Shown here: positions 17,696 through 27,077 of the stretch, in pieces
Layout of the letters: each line of letters starts with the position of its first letter
How positions within the stretch are numbered: position 1 is the first letter of the stretch
Assembly (NCBI GenBank): GCA_031291175.1
Contig: JARLJO010000078.1
Location: forward strand, 177,926-241,925
Direction of reading: 5' to 3'
Length of the DNA stretch: 64,000 nucleotides
From: Gammaproteobacteria bacterium
GTDB lineage: Bacteria > Pseudomonadota > Gammaproteobacteria > DSM-16500
Program-made: the position numbers and the translations under genes
The notes under the pieces: generated by a model
What the model saw: only the letters and a program-made list of their open reading frames with translations
Databases searched by the model: none
Told to the model about the DNA's origin: nothing

Positions 17696-18540
17696 GTGAC
17701 GACTCAAACACTAAACACCGCTCTTGGCTTGAGCGTTTTAATGATTTATTGAGCCGTGAACCAAAAGACCGCGCCCAACTGATGGAGGTGTTGCGTGATG
17801 CGGAAGGTCGCGATTTGTTAAGCGCAGAAATGCTCAGCATGATCGAAAGCGTCCTGCAAGTTTCAGAGATGCAAGTGCGTGAAATCATGATTCCTAAATC
17901 ACAAATGATTGTCATTGAGCGTGATAGCCAGTTCGATACCATTTTACCCATCATGATTGAATCGGAGCATTCTCGCTTTCCTGTGATTGATAGCACCGGT
18001 AATGATGTGATTGGCATTTTATTAGCGAAAGATCTGCTAAAGTATTATGCGTATCGCGAATCTAAAGAATTGGATATTTCAGATTTATTACGCCCTGCTA
18101 TGTTTGTGCCGCAAAGCAAACGCCTGGATATTTTATTGCACGAATTTCGTATCAATCGCAATCACATGGCGATTGTCATTGATGAATATGGGCATGTGGC
18201 AGGGCTGGTCACCATTGAAGACGTGTTAGAGCAAATCGTCGGCGAGATTGAAGATGAATACGATATCGATGAAGATGATTATATTAAAAAACACACAGAT
18301 GGCATTTATACGGTGAAAGCGGCAACGCCGATTGATGACTTTAATGAATACTTTAATACCGAATTTAGCGATGAAGAATTTGACACGATTGGCGGCTTGA
18401 TCTTACAAGGCTTCGGCCACCTGCCTAAGCGTGGCGAAACCTTGAAGATTGAAAATTTCCGTTTCAAAGTACTGCACAGTGATAATCGTCGTATTCACCT
18501 TCTCGAAGTGAAACAAGAATCCACGATGACTAATCCGTAG
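17692..18540 (+). CDS. ybeX: CBS-domain protein YbeX (CorC family)
   Basis: Cytosolic 282-residue protein with two CBS domains (starting at VREIMIPKSQMIVIE, about residue 62, and DLLRPAMFVPQSKRL, about residue 127) and a C-terminal CorC/HlyC-type domain with many acidic residues (DEYDIDEDDY). Historically named a Mg/Co efflux protein; the conserved operon with ybeZ and ybeY points to a role in ribosome function. There is no DUF21 membrane domain. Its 3' end overlaps by 11 bp the 3' end of the convergent MFS gene. Confidence 0.95.
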   Translation: MSDDSNTKHRSWLERFNDLLSREPKDRAQLMEVLRDAEGRDLLSAEMLSMIESVLQVSEMQVREIMIPKSQMIVIERDSQFDTILPIMIESEHSRFPVIDSTGNDVIGILLAKDLLKYYAYRESKELDISDLLRPAMFVPQSKRLDILLHEFRINRNHMAIVIDEYGHVAGLVTIEDVLEQIVGEIEDEYDIDEDDYIKKHTDGIYTVKAATPIDDFNEYFNTEFSDEEFDTIGGLILQGFGHLPKRGETLKIENFRFKVLHSDNRRIHLLEVKQESTMTNP

Positions 18541-19822
18541 CGTCTTTTCTGCCGCAATGGGTTTCTTGCACGAAGAACGCCAGCACCAAGCCAATGCCTA
18601 AACTGATCGGCAGCACACTCAGTGCGTGCTGATAGGCTTGGGCTTGGTTTACGGATGTGGTTAATGCCGAATTCAAGAGCCAACCAATCAGCGGTTGCAA
18701 CATCGGTGCTCCGATTAAAATACACATCAAATTGGTATATCCCATTGCGGTTCCGCGCACATTTTCAGGCATGATATCGCGCATGACGGCGAATGGTAAG
18801 GCGTAAGCGCTACTGAAAAAACCCAATCCGAATAAAAGCACAAACATGAGCGGTAAATTGATGTTTGGCACATATAAGACAACTAACATTAACGCTAAAA
18901 CAATCGCAGTGCTGACGATCATGGGCAAGCGACGCAAGCCTAGACGATCCGAGACCCAACCTAAAACGGGCGCGCCGCAAGCCACGCCGAATAATGACAT
19001 GGCGCTAGCGTTAGCGGCTGTCTCTAAAGAAATACCATAAGATTGCATCAGATAAGGAATGCACCAGAGAGAACCAAATGCCGCCGCTACCGCGAAAAGC
19101 AGGCCTGAGAAAAGTCCGTTAATCCAGGCTTGCGGGTAAGAAATCACGGTTAGCAGATCGCGAAATATATTTCCTTTAGCGGCTTTTTTCGTGGGCTTTG
19201 CTTTAACAACAGGTTCATCTTCCGCTTTTTCTCGCACAACAAAGAAGGTCACAACAGCCAGCATTAATCCAACGAATGCACATCCTATCAGTGTTCCGCG
19301 CCAACCATATGCACTGACACTGGGAGCTAACGCGGCCTGGCCTAAGGCTGCCCCCATCATACCGATCATTTCTGTTAAGCCTGCTAACAATGCAAAGCGT
19401 CTGGCTGGAAACCAGATGGCTGCCAAATACAATGCTGGCACCACGGAAGGCGCGGAAAAAACACCTTGCAAGATACGGCTTGCACGAGCAACGGGTAAGG
19501 AGTGAGCATAAGCAAAAAGGGTAGTGGCAACAGCGATACCAATTAAGCACAGTGTTAGACAATAACGAGGGTGAACCCGATCCACCATCATGCCAGCTGG
19601 AATTTGTAGCAATAAATAAGTGTAGAAAAAACTGGAAGAAAGAAGACTGACACCAAAGGTGTTAATCGAAAAAGCGGATTGAAGGTCATTGATCATGACA
19701 CTGGGCGCTGTTTGCAACAGCATTTGATAGGTAACAAATAAACTACTTACCCCCCAAACAAACCATGGGATAAGCAAAGCAAAAGTTTTATTACGCTGGG
19801 TCAAGGCCAAACGAGTTTCCAT
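18530..19822 (-). CDS. Major facilitator superfamily transporter
   Basis: A 430-residue inner-membrane transporter with about 12 hydrophobic helices in two halves joined by a charged loop (EKAEDEPVVKAKPTKKAAK, about residue 205). MFS motif A is recognisable as PAGMMVDRVHPRY between helices 2 and 3, with its second-half counterpart LGWVSDRLGLRR. Substrate is unknown; intracellular bacteria use similar permeases for amino acids and other host nutrients. It converges on and overlaps ybeX by 11 bp; E. coli has lnt at this operon position, so the end of the operon is rearranged. Confidence 0.88.
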   Translation of the reverse strand: METRLALTQRNKTFALLIPWFVWGVSSLFVTYQMLLQTAPSVMINDLQSAFSINTFGVSLLSSSFFYTYLLLQIPAGMMVDRVHPRYCLTLCLIGIAVATTLFAYAHSLPVARASRILQGVFSAPSVVPALYLAAIWFPARRFALLAGLTEMIGMMGAALGQAALAPSVSAYGWRGTLIGCAFVGLMLAVVTFFVVREKAEDEPVVKAKPTKKAAKGNIFRDLLTVISYPQAWINGLFSGLLFAVAAAFGSLWCIPYLMQSYGISLETAANASAMSLFGVACGAPVLGWVSDRLGLRRLPMIVSTAIVLALMLVVLYVPNINLPLMFVLLFGLGFFSSAYALPFAVMRDIMPENVRGTAMGYTNLMCILIGAPMLQPLIGWLLNSALTTSVNQAQAYQHALSVLPISLGIGLVLAFFVQETHCGRKDATD

Positions 19823-20244
19823 CAGGTCACCTAAAAATTGAAATGGCTTATTTTATAAAATTGAGAATGTTGTCTGCTTTCAATGTTATTCACTTCATCT
19901 CATTCTGTCGAGGCGTTGTTAATAAGATGCTGTCGCATTAAAAAATTTTCACCAGGGTACTTAATTAAGCTAATGATAACCGAGATAACTTGCCGCCCCT
20001 GATCGATCGCCGAGTATACCTGATCGTTAAAAAATTGACAGGCGTGAGTCTCGCTGCCAAAAATTTTGGTGGTGGGGATTTTTGATAGGCTTCATTAAGG
20101 CGAGGCGGGTGAAAAGCGACCAATTCGCGCAACATACAGCTGAAAAAATATTGCTCACTACTGCCCTTATTTAATACAGCCTTAATAATGCGCGAATATA
20201 ATCTCTTTAAACATCTTTAACCATCCCTTTTCAGGAGCGCGCGC
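19823..20244. other. Intergenic region without recognisable gene
   Basis: About 420 bp between the divergent MFS gene and a membrane-protein ORF. I see no ORF, tRNA or family A-E repeat. It must hold both promoters. CAGGAG at the right-hand end is the ribosome binding site of the next gene. Confidence 0.5.
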
Positions 20245-21138
20245 ATGTTGAAAGAAATACTAATAAAAACATGGGAATACGCAGGAAAAGCCTGTGAAAC
20301 ACTGTATATGCCCACTGGATTTTTTGCATCCGGATTAGAAGCGTTCCCTTTGGTTATGTTTGGAAGATTTGAGCACGCACCGTATGGGGAGAATGACCCG
20401 CTTGGTGACTTTTATAGAGCCTTTTTAAGGCTAGGGTTTTGGTCTATTGTGGGCGCACCTTATTTAGTTGGCCGCTTCTTAGATTTTAGCTTTGACTTTG
20501 AACGGGGCATATCTGGCGACACTTCCACGGGCCTTGATCTTGATGCAGAAGGACCGTTTACCTTTTTCTTTGCTGGACTTGCTTCGATCGTCGGATTTCC
20601 TGTTGGAGTAGTGACCTCGGTAGTAGGTGCTACAGCCGCGATATTGGCAGGTCTTGCGCTGGACGCGGCGGTAAGAATAGCGATACTAGGCGCAACCGCA
20701 GCCAGCTTTATTGTCGGTACCGTTGCTAGCGCTTTGCCAGTGACAATGGCTATTGCCATGACAGCTATTTTGGCTGCAAGTGCTGTTATAAGCACCGTTG
20801 CCCAACCGTTTTTGTGGCTTGGCTCTGCACTTGCTGCATGCTTTGCCAAAGACAAAGCGATCGAGCCTGCGAATGGTAATGCTTTACCTCGCGCTCCTGA
20901 AGTAGCAGGTGCCATGGTCGATACCGACGTCATTGTTGTCAGACACTATCAAGCACTACAAGATCAGCTGCCTGGATTTGTTTTGCCGAACGCAGCTCAT
21001 GCAGACGCTTCACCGCCATTTAATGCGCCCTCCGCCCTGCCTATTGCAAAAGCACCTGTTTCACCCGATGTCGTGAATGACCAATCGGAAGAAGACAATG
21101 TGACCTACACATTTATGGCACCTCCTGGCGGACTATAA
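20245..21138 (+). CDS. Hypothetical Ala/Val-rich membrane protein, effector candidate
   Basis: A 297-residue protein I do not recognise. A polar N-terminus (residues 1-70, aromatic-rich) is followed by a long hydrophobic stretch, about residues 105-205, rich in Ala, Val, Ile and Thr that could hold three to four membrane helices (e.g. VGVVTSVVGATAAILAGLAL). The tail (residues 210-297) is polar and Pro/Ala-rich, ending MAPPGGL. CAGGAG precedes the ATG at good spacing and a strong terminator follows, so it is a monocistronic, truly expressed unit. The layout, a hydrophobic core with flexible ends, is common in membrane-inserting effectors, but this is inference. Confidence 0.7.
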   Translation: MLKEILIKTWEYAGKACETLYMPTGFFASGLEAFPLVMFGRFEHAPYGENDPLGDFYRAFLRLGFWSIVGAPYLVGRFLDFSFDFERGISGDTSTGLDLDAEGPFTFFFAGLASIVGFPVGVVTSVVGATAAILAGLALDAAVRIAILGATAASFIVGTVASALPVTMAIAMTAILAASAVISTVAQPFLWLGSALAACFAKDKAIEPANGNALPRAPEVAGAMVDTDVIVVRHYQALQDQLPGFVLPNAAHADASPPFNAPSALPIAKAPVSPDVVNDQSEEDNVTYTFMAPPGGL

Positions 21139-21150
21139 GAACCGCTAACA

Positions 21151-21187
21151 AAAAAATCCGATCGCTACTGATGCGATCGGATTTTTT
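21151..21187. terminator. Strong bidirectional intrinsic terminator
   Basis: A 15-bp perfect stem AAAAAATCCGATCGC / GCGATCGGATTTTTT with a 7-nt loop. It lies 13 bp after the stop codon of the membrane-protein gene and before that of the convergent aldo/keto reductase, with T-runs on both strands, so it serves both genes. Confidence 0.92.
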
Positions 21188-21210
21188 ATTGTGAATTAAA
21201 ATGATATTTT

Positions 21211-22700
<1,490 letters not shown>

Positions 22701-23030
22701 TCAATCAGAAATGCCAGTGTCAGACACCAACATTCCTAAAATCTCACTTAACAGCGCTTGCTTTCTTATTGGCACTAATTTCATATCCACACATAAGCGG
22801 ATTTCTAGCTTTAATAATTCAAGCTCATCAAGAAACACTTCTAGGTGTTCTGCGCGATTGCCGTGCTTGTTGGCGCGATGAATACTGCACATTAGCTGTA
22901 GCGCATCACGCTTCATGTCCTGGCCCAATGTATATTGGTATTCTTTACTGAACTCTTTGGTAACTCCAAATACTCTTAAAATCAATTGGTACGTGTCTCG
23001 ATAAACGGGTAACTCCGTATATAATGCCAT
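22701..23030 (-). CDS. Avd-like four-helix-bundle protein (S23/IVP family)
   Basis: About 109 residues, all helical, from the ATG at 23030 (MALYTELPVYRDTYQLILRV). The pattern (LPVYRDTYQLI.., then FSKEYQYTLGQDMKRDALQL, then a long helix with FLDELELLKLEIRLCVDM) is that of the 23S-rRNA-intervening-sequence/Avd four-helix bundle. Avd is the accessory subunit of the reverse transcriptase in diversity-generating retroelements, and this gene directly follows a lectin-like gene, as in DGR cassettes. The final residues (VSDTGISD) are encoded by a GTGTCAGACACC repeat, so the original C-terminus may have been replaced. Confidence 0.75.
   Translation of the reverse strand: MALYTELPVYRDTYQLILRVFGVTKEFSKEYQYTLGQDMKRDALQLMCSIHRANKHGNRAEHLEVFLDELELLKLEIRLCVDMKLVPIRKQALLSEILGMLVSDTGISD
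22712..22734. repeat. Family E repeat, copy E1 (GTGTCAGACAC palindrome)
   Basis: TGCCAGTGTCAGACACCAACATT. The core GTGTC-A-GACAC is an odd perfect palindrome. It recurs at 25.63, 28.06 and 29.34 kb with the same downstream AACAT. Here it overlaps the 3' end of the Avd-like gene. Repeats of this kind are often associated with REP-type elements; no such transposase is present here. Confidence 0.85.
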
Positions 23031-23051
23031 CACAAAACCTAAAATCAAATG

Positions 23052-23066
23052 ACCCGCTTCGCGGGT
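23052..23066 (-). other. GC-rich hairpin downstream of the variable 3' end
   Basis: ACCCGC-GAA-GCGGGT on the minus strand, a 6-bp stem with a GAA loop. GCGAAGC is a known exceptionally stable mini-hairpin. It lies about 36 bp after the stop codon of the lectin-like gene. DGRs need a hairpin or cruciform just downstream of the variable region for retrohoming, so this is a candidate, although usual spacing is tighter. Confidence 0.5.
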
Positions 23067-23102
23067 TAGGCAAAGCAAAGTCAAAAGAAAATGGGTAAAG
23101 GG

Positions 23103-25007
23103 TTAAAGGGATAAAGCCCGAGAACAACGAACCCCATGAGAGACCTTATTGGCGGTGTACTGAGCGCTGCCGCCACCGGAGGCGAAGAACTGGAGCTCCG
23201 CGTCGTTCTGCGGAAAGACCGAGTCCTCGGTAGAACTCCAGTAGAAGCCTGCAAGCCCACCAAAACCAAGCTGAACCAAGTTAGTATCAATGTTGGCCAA
23301 ATTTGATGAGCAACCCGCGCCTTGATTTGCGCCACCCATTTGACAAATAGCAGGCAAATACCAAGTACTTACGGTCGCTCCACCGGCGGTACTGTTGTAA
23401 CAATTCACCGCAGCGCTTGGAGTTATGCTAGGTGTACCATTAATTGTGCTTGTATTGACGATACCATCAGTGAGGCTTTGCGCATTGGTTATAATAAGAT
23501 TTCCCCACTGCTCTGATGATAGGTCATTCGTATCAATCACACTCACGCTGGTAGACGAATCCACAGACCAAACTAAATACCCGCCCACACTGAACGCTAA
23601 TGCCGTCGTAGCTGAATTGGTATTATCCCCTGAAACTACAATACCCCCTTGAGCAACATAAGGCGTAGTTGAGGTAAATGATAATGTACATGTGCCTCCA
23701 TTTGGGGAGATAGTAGCACAGCCCGTTGCATTTTGTGTCACGCCAGTCCAGCCGCCAGGGAGCGATGCCAAAACATCGTAAGCTGGTGATAAACCAGTAT
23801 TCGTCACCGTAAGATCTTGGCTAAGTGAGCTGCCCGTATAAGGAATAATGCCGGTTGAAGTAACCGTTATAGTAGTGGGGGGTATTGCCGAGCAGCTTAC
23901 ACTGACACTTGATACTGGGCCGCTGCCCATCATACCTGAGCCACCGATTATGGTACATCTCTGTCCTGTAGGTTGTGGTAACTGCACTGTGACATTGTAA
24001 GCACTACCTTGAGCTACAGGGGTTGGAAAGGTAAAAGATACATTAGCTGTCTCCGATATTGCATCTCCCCCATTATTCAGTAAGGTAAGGGTACCGCTAG
24101 ACAATCCTGCAATGGTGCCACCTACGGTATAAGCATTGGTAGAACACGTCACTGTGATATTCGTTACTGGGCCGCTGCCCATCGTGCCTGAGCCATTAGT
24201 AACACTACAAGTTTGATTTGTGGGTTGTGGTGACTGCACTGTAACATTATAAGTACTACCATGAGATATAGAGATTGGAAAGGTAAAAGACCCATTAGCT
24301 GTTTTCGAGATTGCATCAACACCATTATTCAGTAAAGTAAGCGTGCCTCCAGACAATCCTGTTATCGTGCCGCCTACAGTATAAGCATTGGTAGAACAGG
24401 TTAGAGTGACATTTGTTACAGGACTATTCCCCATCGTCCCCGATGCATTGTTAACCGTGCATGTTTGATTGGCCGGTTGTGTTTGCACAGTAACCGCATA
24501 GGGGCTGCCTTCAGCAATCGGGGTGGAAAATGCAAATTTACCGTCTGTGCTTATCGAAGTTGAATTCGTGCCATTATTCAACAGAGCTACCGTTCCTGCA
24601 AGGCCCGTAATGGTACCTCCTACTGTGTTCGCAGTCGGTGTATTCGAAGATTTAATAATAATAGTTTTAGGCGCCGCCTGACTCGCTGAAAACAAGCAAT
24701 AGCCATTCGTGACTGGGGTGCAATCAATTCCAAGGTTGGCTAGGGTGTACCCGGGGGTGTTGATTTTAATTCCAATAGCAGGATAAACATGATTAGGCAC
24801 TGCAGGACTGATATTGAGGATTAATGCAGAAAGATTATAATCTTGACAACTTAAAGGCCCTTTTCCATTTAAGCACAGGTTAACACTCACGTTACCTGGC
24901 GTGCCAGATGCGGCGACATTAAATAACAAACCACTGCCTGCGTAGGCGCTTTGGCCAAGCAGCAAAAGTAAGGCTACGCCTAGATTAGCTAATATTTTTT
25001 TTAACAT
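23103..25007 (-). CDS. Secreted Ig-like repeat protein with C-terminal DUF1566/C-type-lectin-like domain (DGR target candidate)
   Basis: A 634-residue exported protein. Signal peptide: residues 1-23 (hydrophobic ALLLLLGQSAYA, cleavage after AYA). Then come a ~100-residue domain and three ~84-residue Ig-like repeats starting near residues 128, 210 and 294, each beginning with TVGGTI.GL and ending in a Cys-containing TCS motif. A further beta domain leads to a C-terminal DUF1566/Lcl-type domain (about 475-634) with WYLPAICQMG, GFYWSSTEDS and the closing HGVRCSRALSL. Such C-terminal domains are typical variable-protein folds of diversity-generating retroelements. The next gene downstream is Avd-like, supporting that reading. 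Probably surface-displayed or secreted; the ligand is unknown. Confidence 0.85.
   Translation of the reverse strand: MLKKILANLGVALLLLLGQSAYAGSGLLFNVAASGTPGNVSVNLCLNGKGPLSCQDYNLSALILNISPAVPNHVYPAIGIKINTPGYTLANLGIDCTPVTNGYCLFSASQAAPKTIIIKSSNTPTANTVGGTITGLAGTVALLNNGTNSTSISTDGKFAFSTPIAEGSPYAVTVQTQPANQTCTVNNASGTMGNSPVTNVTLTCSTNAYTVGGTITGLSGGTLTLLNNGVDAISKTANGSFTFPISISHGSTYNVTVQSPQPTNQTCSVTNGSGTMGSGPVTNITVTCSTNAYTVGGTIAGLSSGTLTLLNNGGDAISETANVSFTFPTPVAQGSAYNVTVQLPQPTGQRCTIIGGSGMMGSGPVSSVSVSCSAIPPTTITVTSTGIIPYTGSSLSQDLTVTNTGLSPAYDVLASLPGGWTGVTQNATGCATISPNGGTCTLSFTSTTPYVAQGGIVVSGDNTNSATTALAFSVGGYLVWSVDSSTSVSVIDTNDLSSEQWGNLIITNAQSLTDGIVNTSTINGTPSITPSAAVNCYNSTAGGATVSTWYLPAICQMGGANQGAGCSSNLANIDTNLVQLGFGGLAGFYWSSTEDSVFPQNDAELQFFASGGGSAQYTANKVSHGVRCSRALSL
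23106..23258 (-). other. Candidate DGR variable region (3' end of the lectin-like gene)
   Basis: The last ~51 codons, from GLAGFYWSSTE to the end, are visibly more GC-rich than the AT-rich remainder of the gene and lie exactly where DGR variable repeats sit. Many codons at exposed positions end in C or T (e.g. GAC, TTC, TAC, ACC, GCC), the pattern left by NNY codons after adenine mutagenesis of AAC/AAT in a template. No template repeat was found in the window, so the call rests on position, composition and context. Confidence 0.5.
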
Positions 25008-25171
25008 AAAATCTTCCCTGAGTTGGCTTAAATAGTGTTAATTTAAAATGTCACAGAACATAGCACTGCATTAGCATAGTTACTGCCTGTGGTTAGAGTA
25101 TTGAGTAACTGATCCGATAGAGCCATGCGTCACGCTAAAGTGATCGCCTATCAAATCCTGAAATTGATATT

Positions 25172-25327
25172 TTAAGCTTTACCTTCTGAGCTCACAAACC
25201 CACCCAGCTGAATCACTGCGTGGCCCTGCTTTAAATTAAATGGGAGCGCTTGGGTTGCGACCAAAAATAAAGGGAATAATGCCATTATTTTTATTGTTGT
25301 GTAACGGCTATTTCTTTCCATCTTCAT
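25172..25327 (-). pseudogene. Truncated outer-membrane-protein N-terminus
   Basis: About 51 residues from ATG 25327: a signal peptide (MALFPLFLVATQALP) followed by FNLKQGHAVIQLGGFVSSEGKA and a stop codon. The mature start (AVIQLGGF.SSEGKA) resembles the first beta-strand of porin-like outer-membrane proteins common in Legionellales; this is a recollection of style, not a matched family. Only the leader and first strand remain, so I read it as the stump of a larger gene. A short secreted peptide is the alternative. Confidence 0.4.
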
Positions 25328-25434
25328 AGGCGCGTCCCTGCCTAAAATATCAACATACCAGGCTAATAAATTTATGTCAAAATTTATGTCGAGATTCAAA
25401 ATGAAATCGGTATGAAGATGCTAGTAGAAACGAC

Positions 25435-25630
25435 TTAATCTGCCTTAAGCCGCTTGTTGCCGAATAAAACTTCAATGCTGACTTGTACCTGATTAGCATA
25501 CTCGCTGATCATCTTGCGAGTACACAGAGGCTCCGGCAGCATTATTAATAACAACCGTTTTCTTAACGGTAACGACCGCAGCACAAACTCCAAAGTTTTA
25601 GCCAGAAAAAGTGTAAGTAAAATAAAATGC
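25435..25630 (-). other. Possible gene remnant next to an E repeat
   Basis: An open minus-strand frame of about 65 codons without a plausible start. It encodes FVLRSLPLRKRLLLIMLPE and ends in SIEVLFGNKRLKAD. Upstream it is cut by the E2 palindrome at 25628-25650. I do not recognise the family. The rest of 25.4-25.92 kb shows no gene, only the region that must contain the FIST promoter. Confidence 0.25.
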
Positions 25631-25650
25631 CGGTGTCAGACACCAACATT
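25628..25650. repeat. Family E repeat, copy E2
   Basis: TGCCGGTGTCAGACACCAACATT, nearly identical to E1 and in the same orientation, in the intergenic stretch upstream of the FIST gene. Confidence 0.85.
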
Positions 25651-25925
25651 GTTCTTATTTCTTTAACGTACGCATCGCGCTTTTTCAGTAATTTTTCCAT
25701 GTTTTCGCCTGCGCGCAGGGTGCCATTATAAAAGATGGCGATGTCTCTCTAGTCTGTACGTGAAAGAGTTCCCGTTGTGAATATGCTACTCAATAAACAA
25801 GCAGACTTGGGCAGTTGCGTTCATATAAAAGTCAACCTGTTAGTATATAATTATTTAGCTGTTTCCACCGAGCCAATCGTGCCGGGCACAGTGTATAATA
25901 TTGTTTTAAGACGAGGGTGATTACG

Positions 25926-27074
25926 ATGACTCTTCAGAAGATTCGCACAGCACAATCGCATGCAACAGAAGCCAGAGAAGCAGCACAAGAATTTTATAAG
26001 GCAGTAGCGCAACCAGAGATGGCGCTGGTGATTTTTTTTTGCTCCAGCAAATATGACCTTGAGATACTGGCAACAGAAATAAACCGCCTTTTTGCTGGAA
26101 TTCAAGTAGTGGGATGTACCTCAGCTGGGGAAATAGGACCAGCCGGTTATCTCGACCATAGCATTTCAGGAGCGAGCTTTCCGGCGGGAAGCTACACCGC
26201 AGTCAGCGGGCTACTGGAACATCTGAACCAATTCAATATTGCTAGTGGACACAACTTTACCCAAACTGTGTTACAGCGGTTTGAAAGCAAAGCCCCTGAA
26301 GCAAACGAGAATAACAGCTTTGCTATTATGCTAATTGATGGATTATCTGCGGGCGAAGAACCTGTCACACATTCGTTGCAGTATGCACTGGGCAAGATAC
26401 AGCTGTTCGGCGGCTCGGCGGGTGACGATCTTAAATTTTCCAAAACCTATGTCTACAGTGATGGTCGTTTCCATTCCGATAGTGCGGTACTGCTACTCAT
26501 CACTACTTCCCTACCTTTCATGATATTCAAGACCCAACATTTTGTTCCCACAAGCGAACGTTTAGTCGTCACAGAAGCGGACGCTAGTGGACGCATCGTC
26601 AGGGAGATCAATGGGCTGCCTGCTGCCGAAGAGTATGCCCGCTTAATAGGTGTTGACATACATGAACTCACTCCTATGCATTTTGCTGCTTCACCCATCG
26701 TGGTGATGATAGACGGCACGGACTATGTACGCTCTATTCAAAAAGCAAATGCTGACGGCAGTCTTACTTTCTATTGTGCCATCGAAGAGGGCCTGGCGCT
26801 CAGGGTTGCACATGGCGTGGATCTTGTGAAAAATTTAGAACACACTTTCAAGAAAATCAGGAATGAAATCGGGGCACCCCAACTGGTCATAGGCTGTGAC
26901 TGCATTCTGCGAAATTTAGAAATCTTGCAAAACGGTTCAAAAAGTCGTGTTGCGAAGATTTTTCAGCATAATAACACGATAGGCTTCAGCAGCTATGGCG
27001 AACAGTTTCATGGGGTACATGTTAACCAAACTCTCACTGGGGTCGCTATCGGCACTCCTCCTGAGTTAACTTAG
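25926..27074 (+). CDS. FIST-domain sensory protein
   Basis: A 382-residue soluble protein with FIST_N (about residues 25-215) and FIST_C (about 220-360) domains, a ligand-binding sensor module thought to detect small molecules such as amino acids. Hallmarks: VVGCTSAGEIGPAGY, the glycine-rich IQLFGGSAGDDLKF, and GFSSYGEQFHGVHVNQTL at the end. The start at 25926 has GAGG at ideal spacing; the GTG at 25917 overlaps that site. It lies 3 bp upstream of a diguanylate cyclase gene, so the pair probably forms a sensor-output operon in which FIST modulates cyclic-di-GMP synthesis. Confidence 0.93.
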   Translation: MTLQKIRTAQSHATEAREAAQEFYKAVAQPEMALVIFFCSSKYDLEILATEINRLFAGIQVVGCTSAGEIGPAGYLDHSISGASFPAGSYTAVSGLLEHLNQFNIASGHNFTQTVLQRFESKAPEANENNSFAIMLIDGLSAGEEPVTHSLQYALGKIQLFGGSAGDDLKFSKTYVYSDGRFHSDSAVLLLITTSLPFMIFKTQHFVPTSERLVVTEADASGRIVREINGLPAAEEYARLIGVDIHELTPMHFAASPIVVMIDGTDYVRSIQKANADGSLTFYCAIEEGLALRVAHGVDLVKNLEHTFKKIRNEIGAPQLVIGCDCILRNLEILQNGSKSRVAKIFQHNNTIGFSSYGEQFHGVHVNQTLTGVAIGTPPELT

Positions 27075-27077
27075 AGT

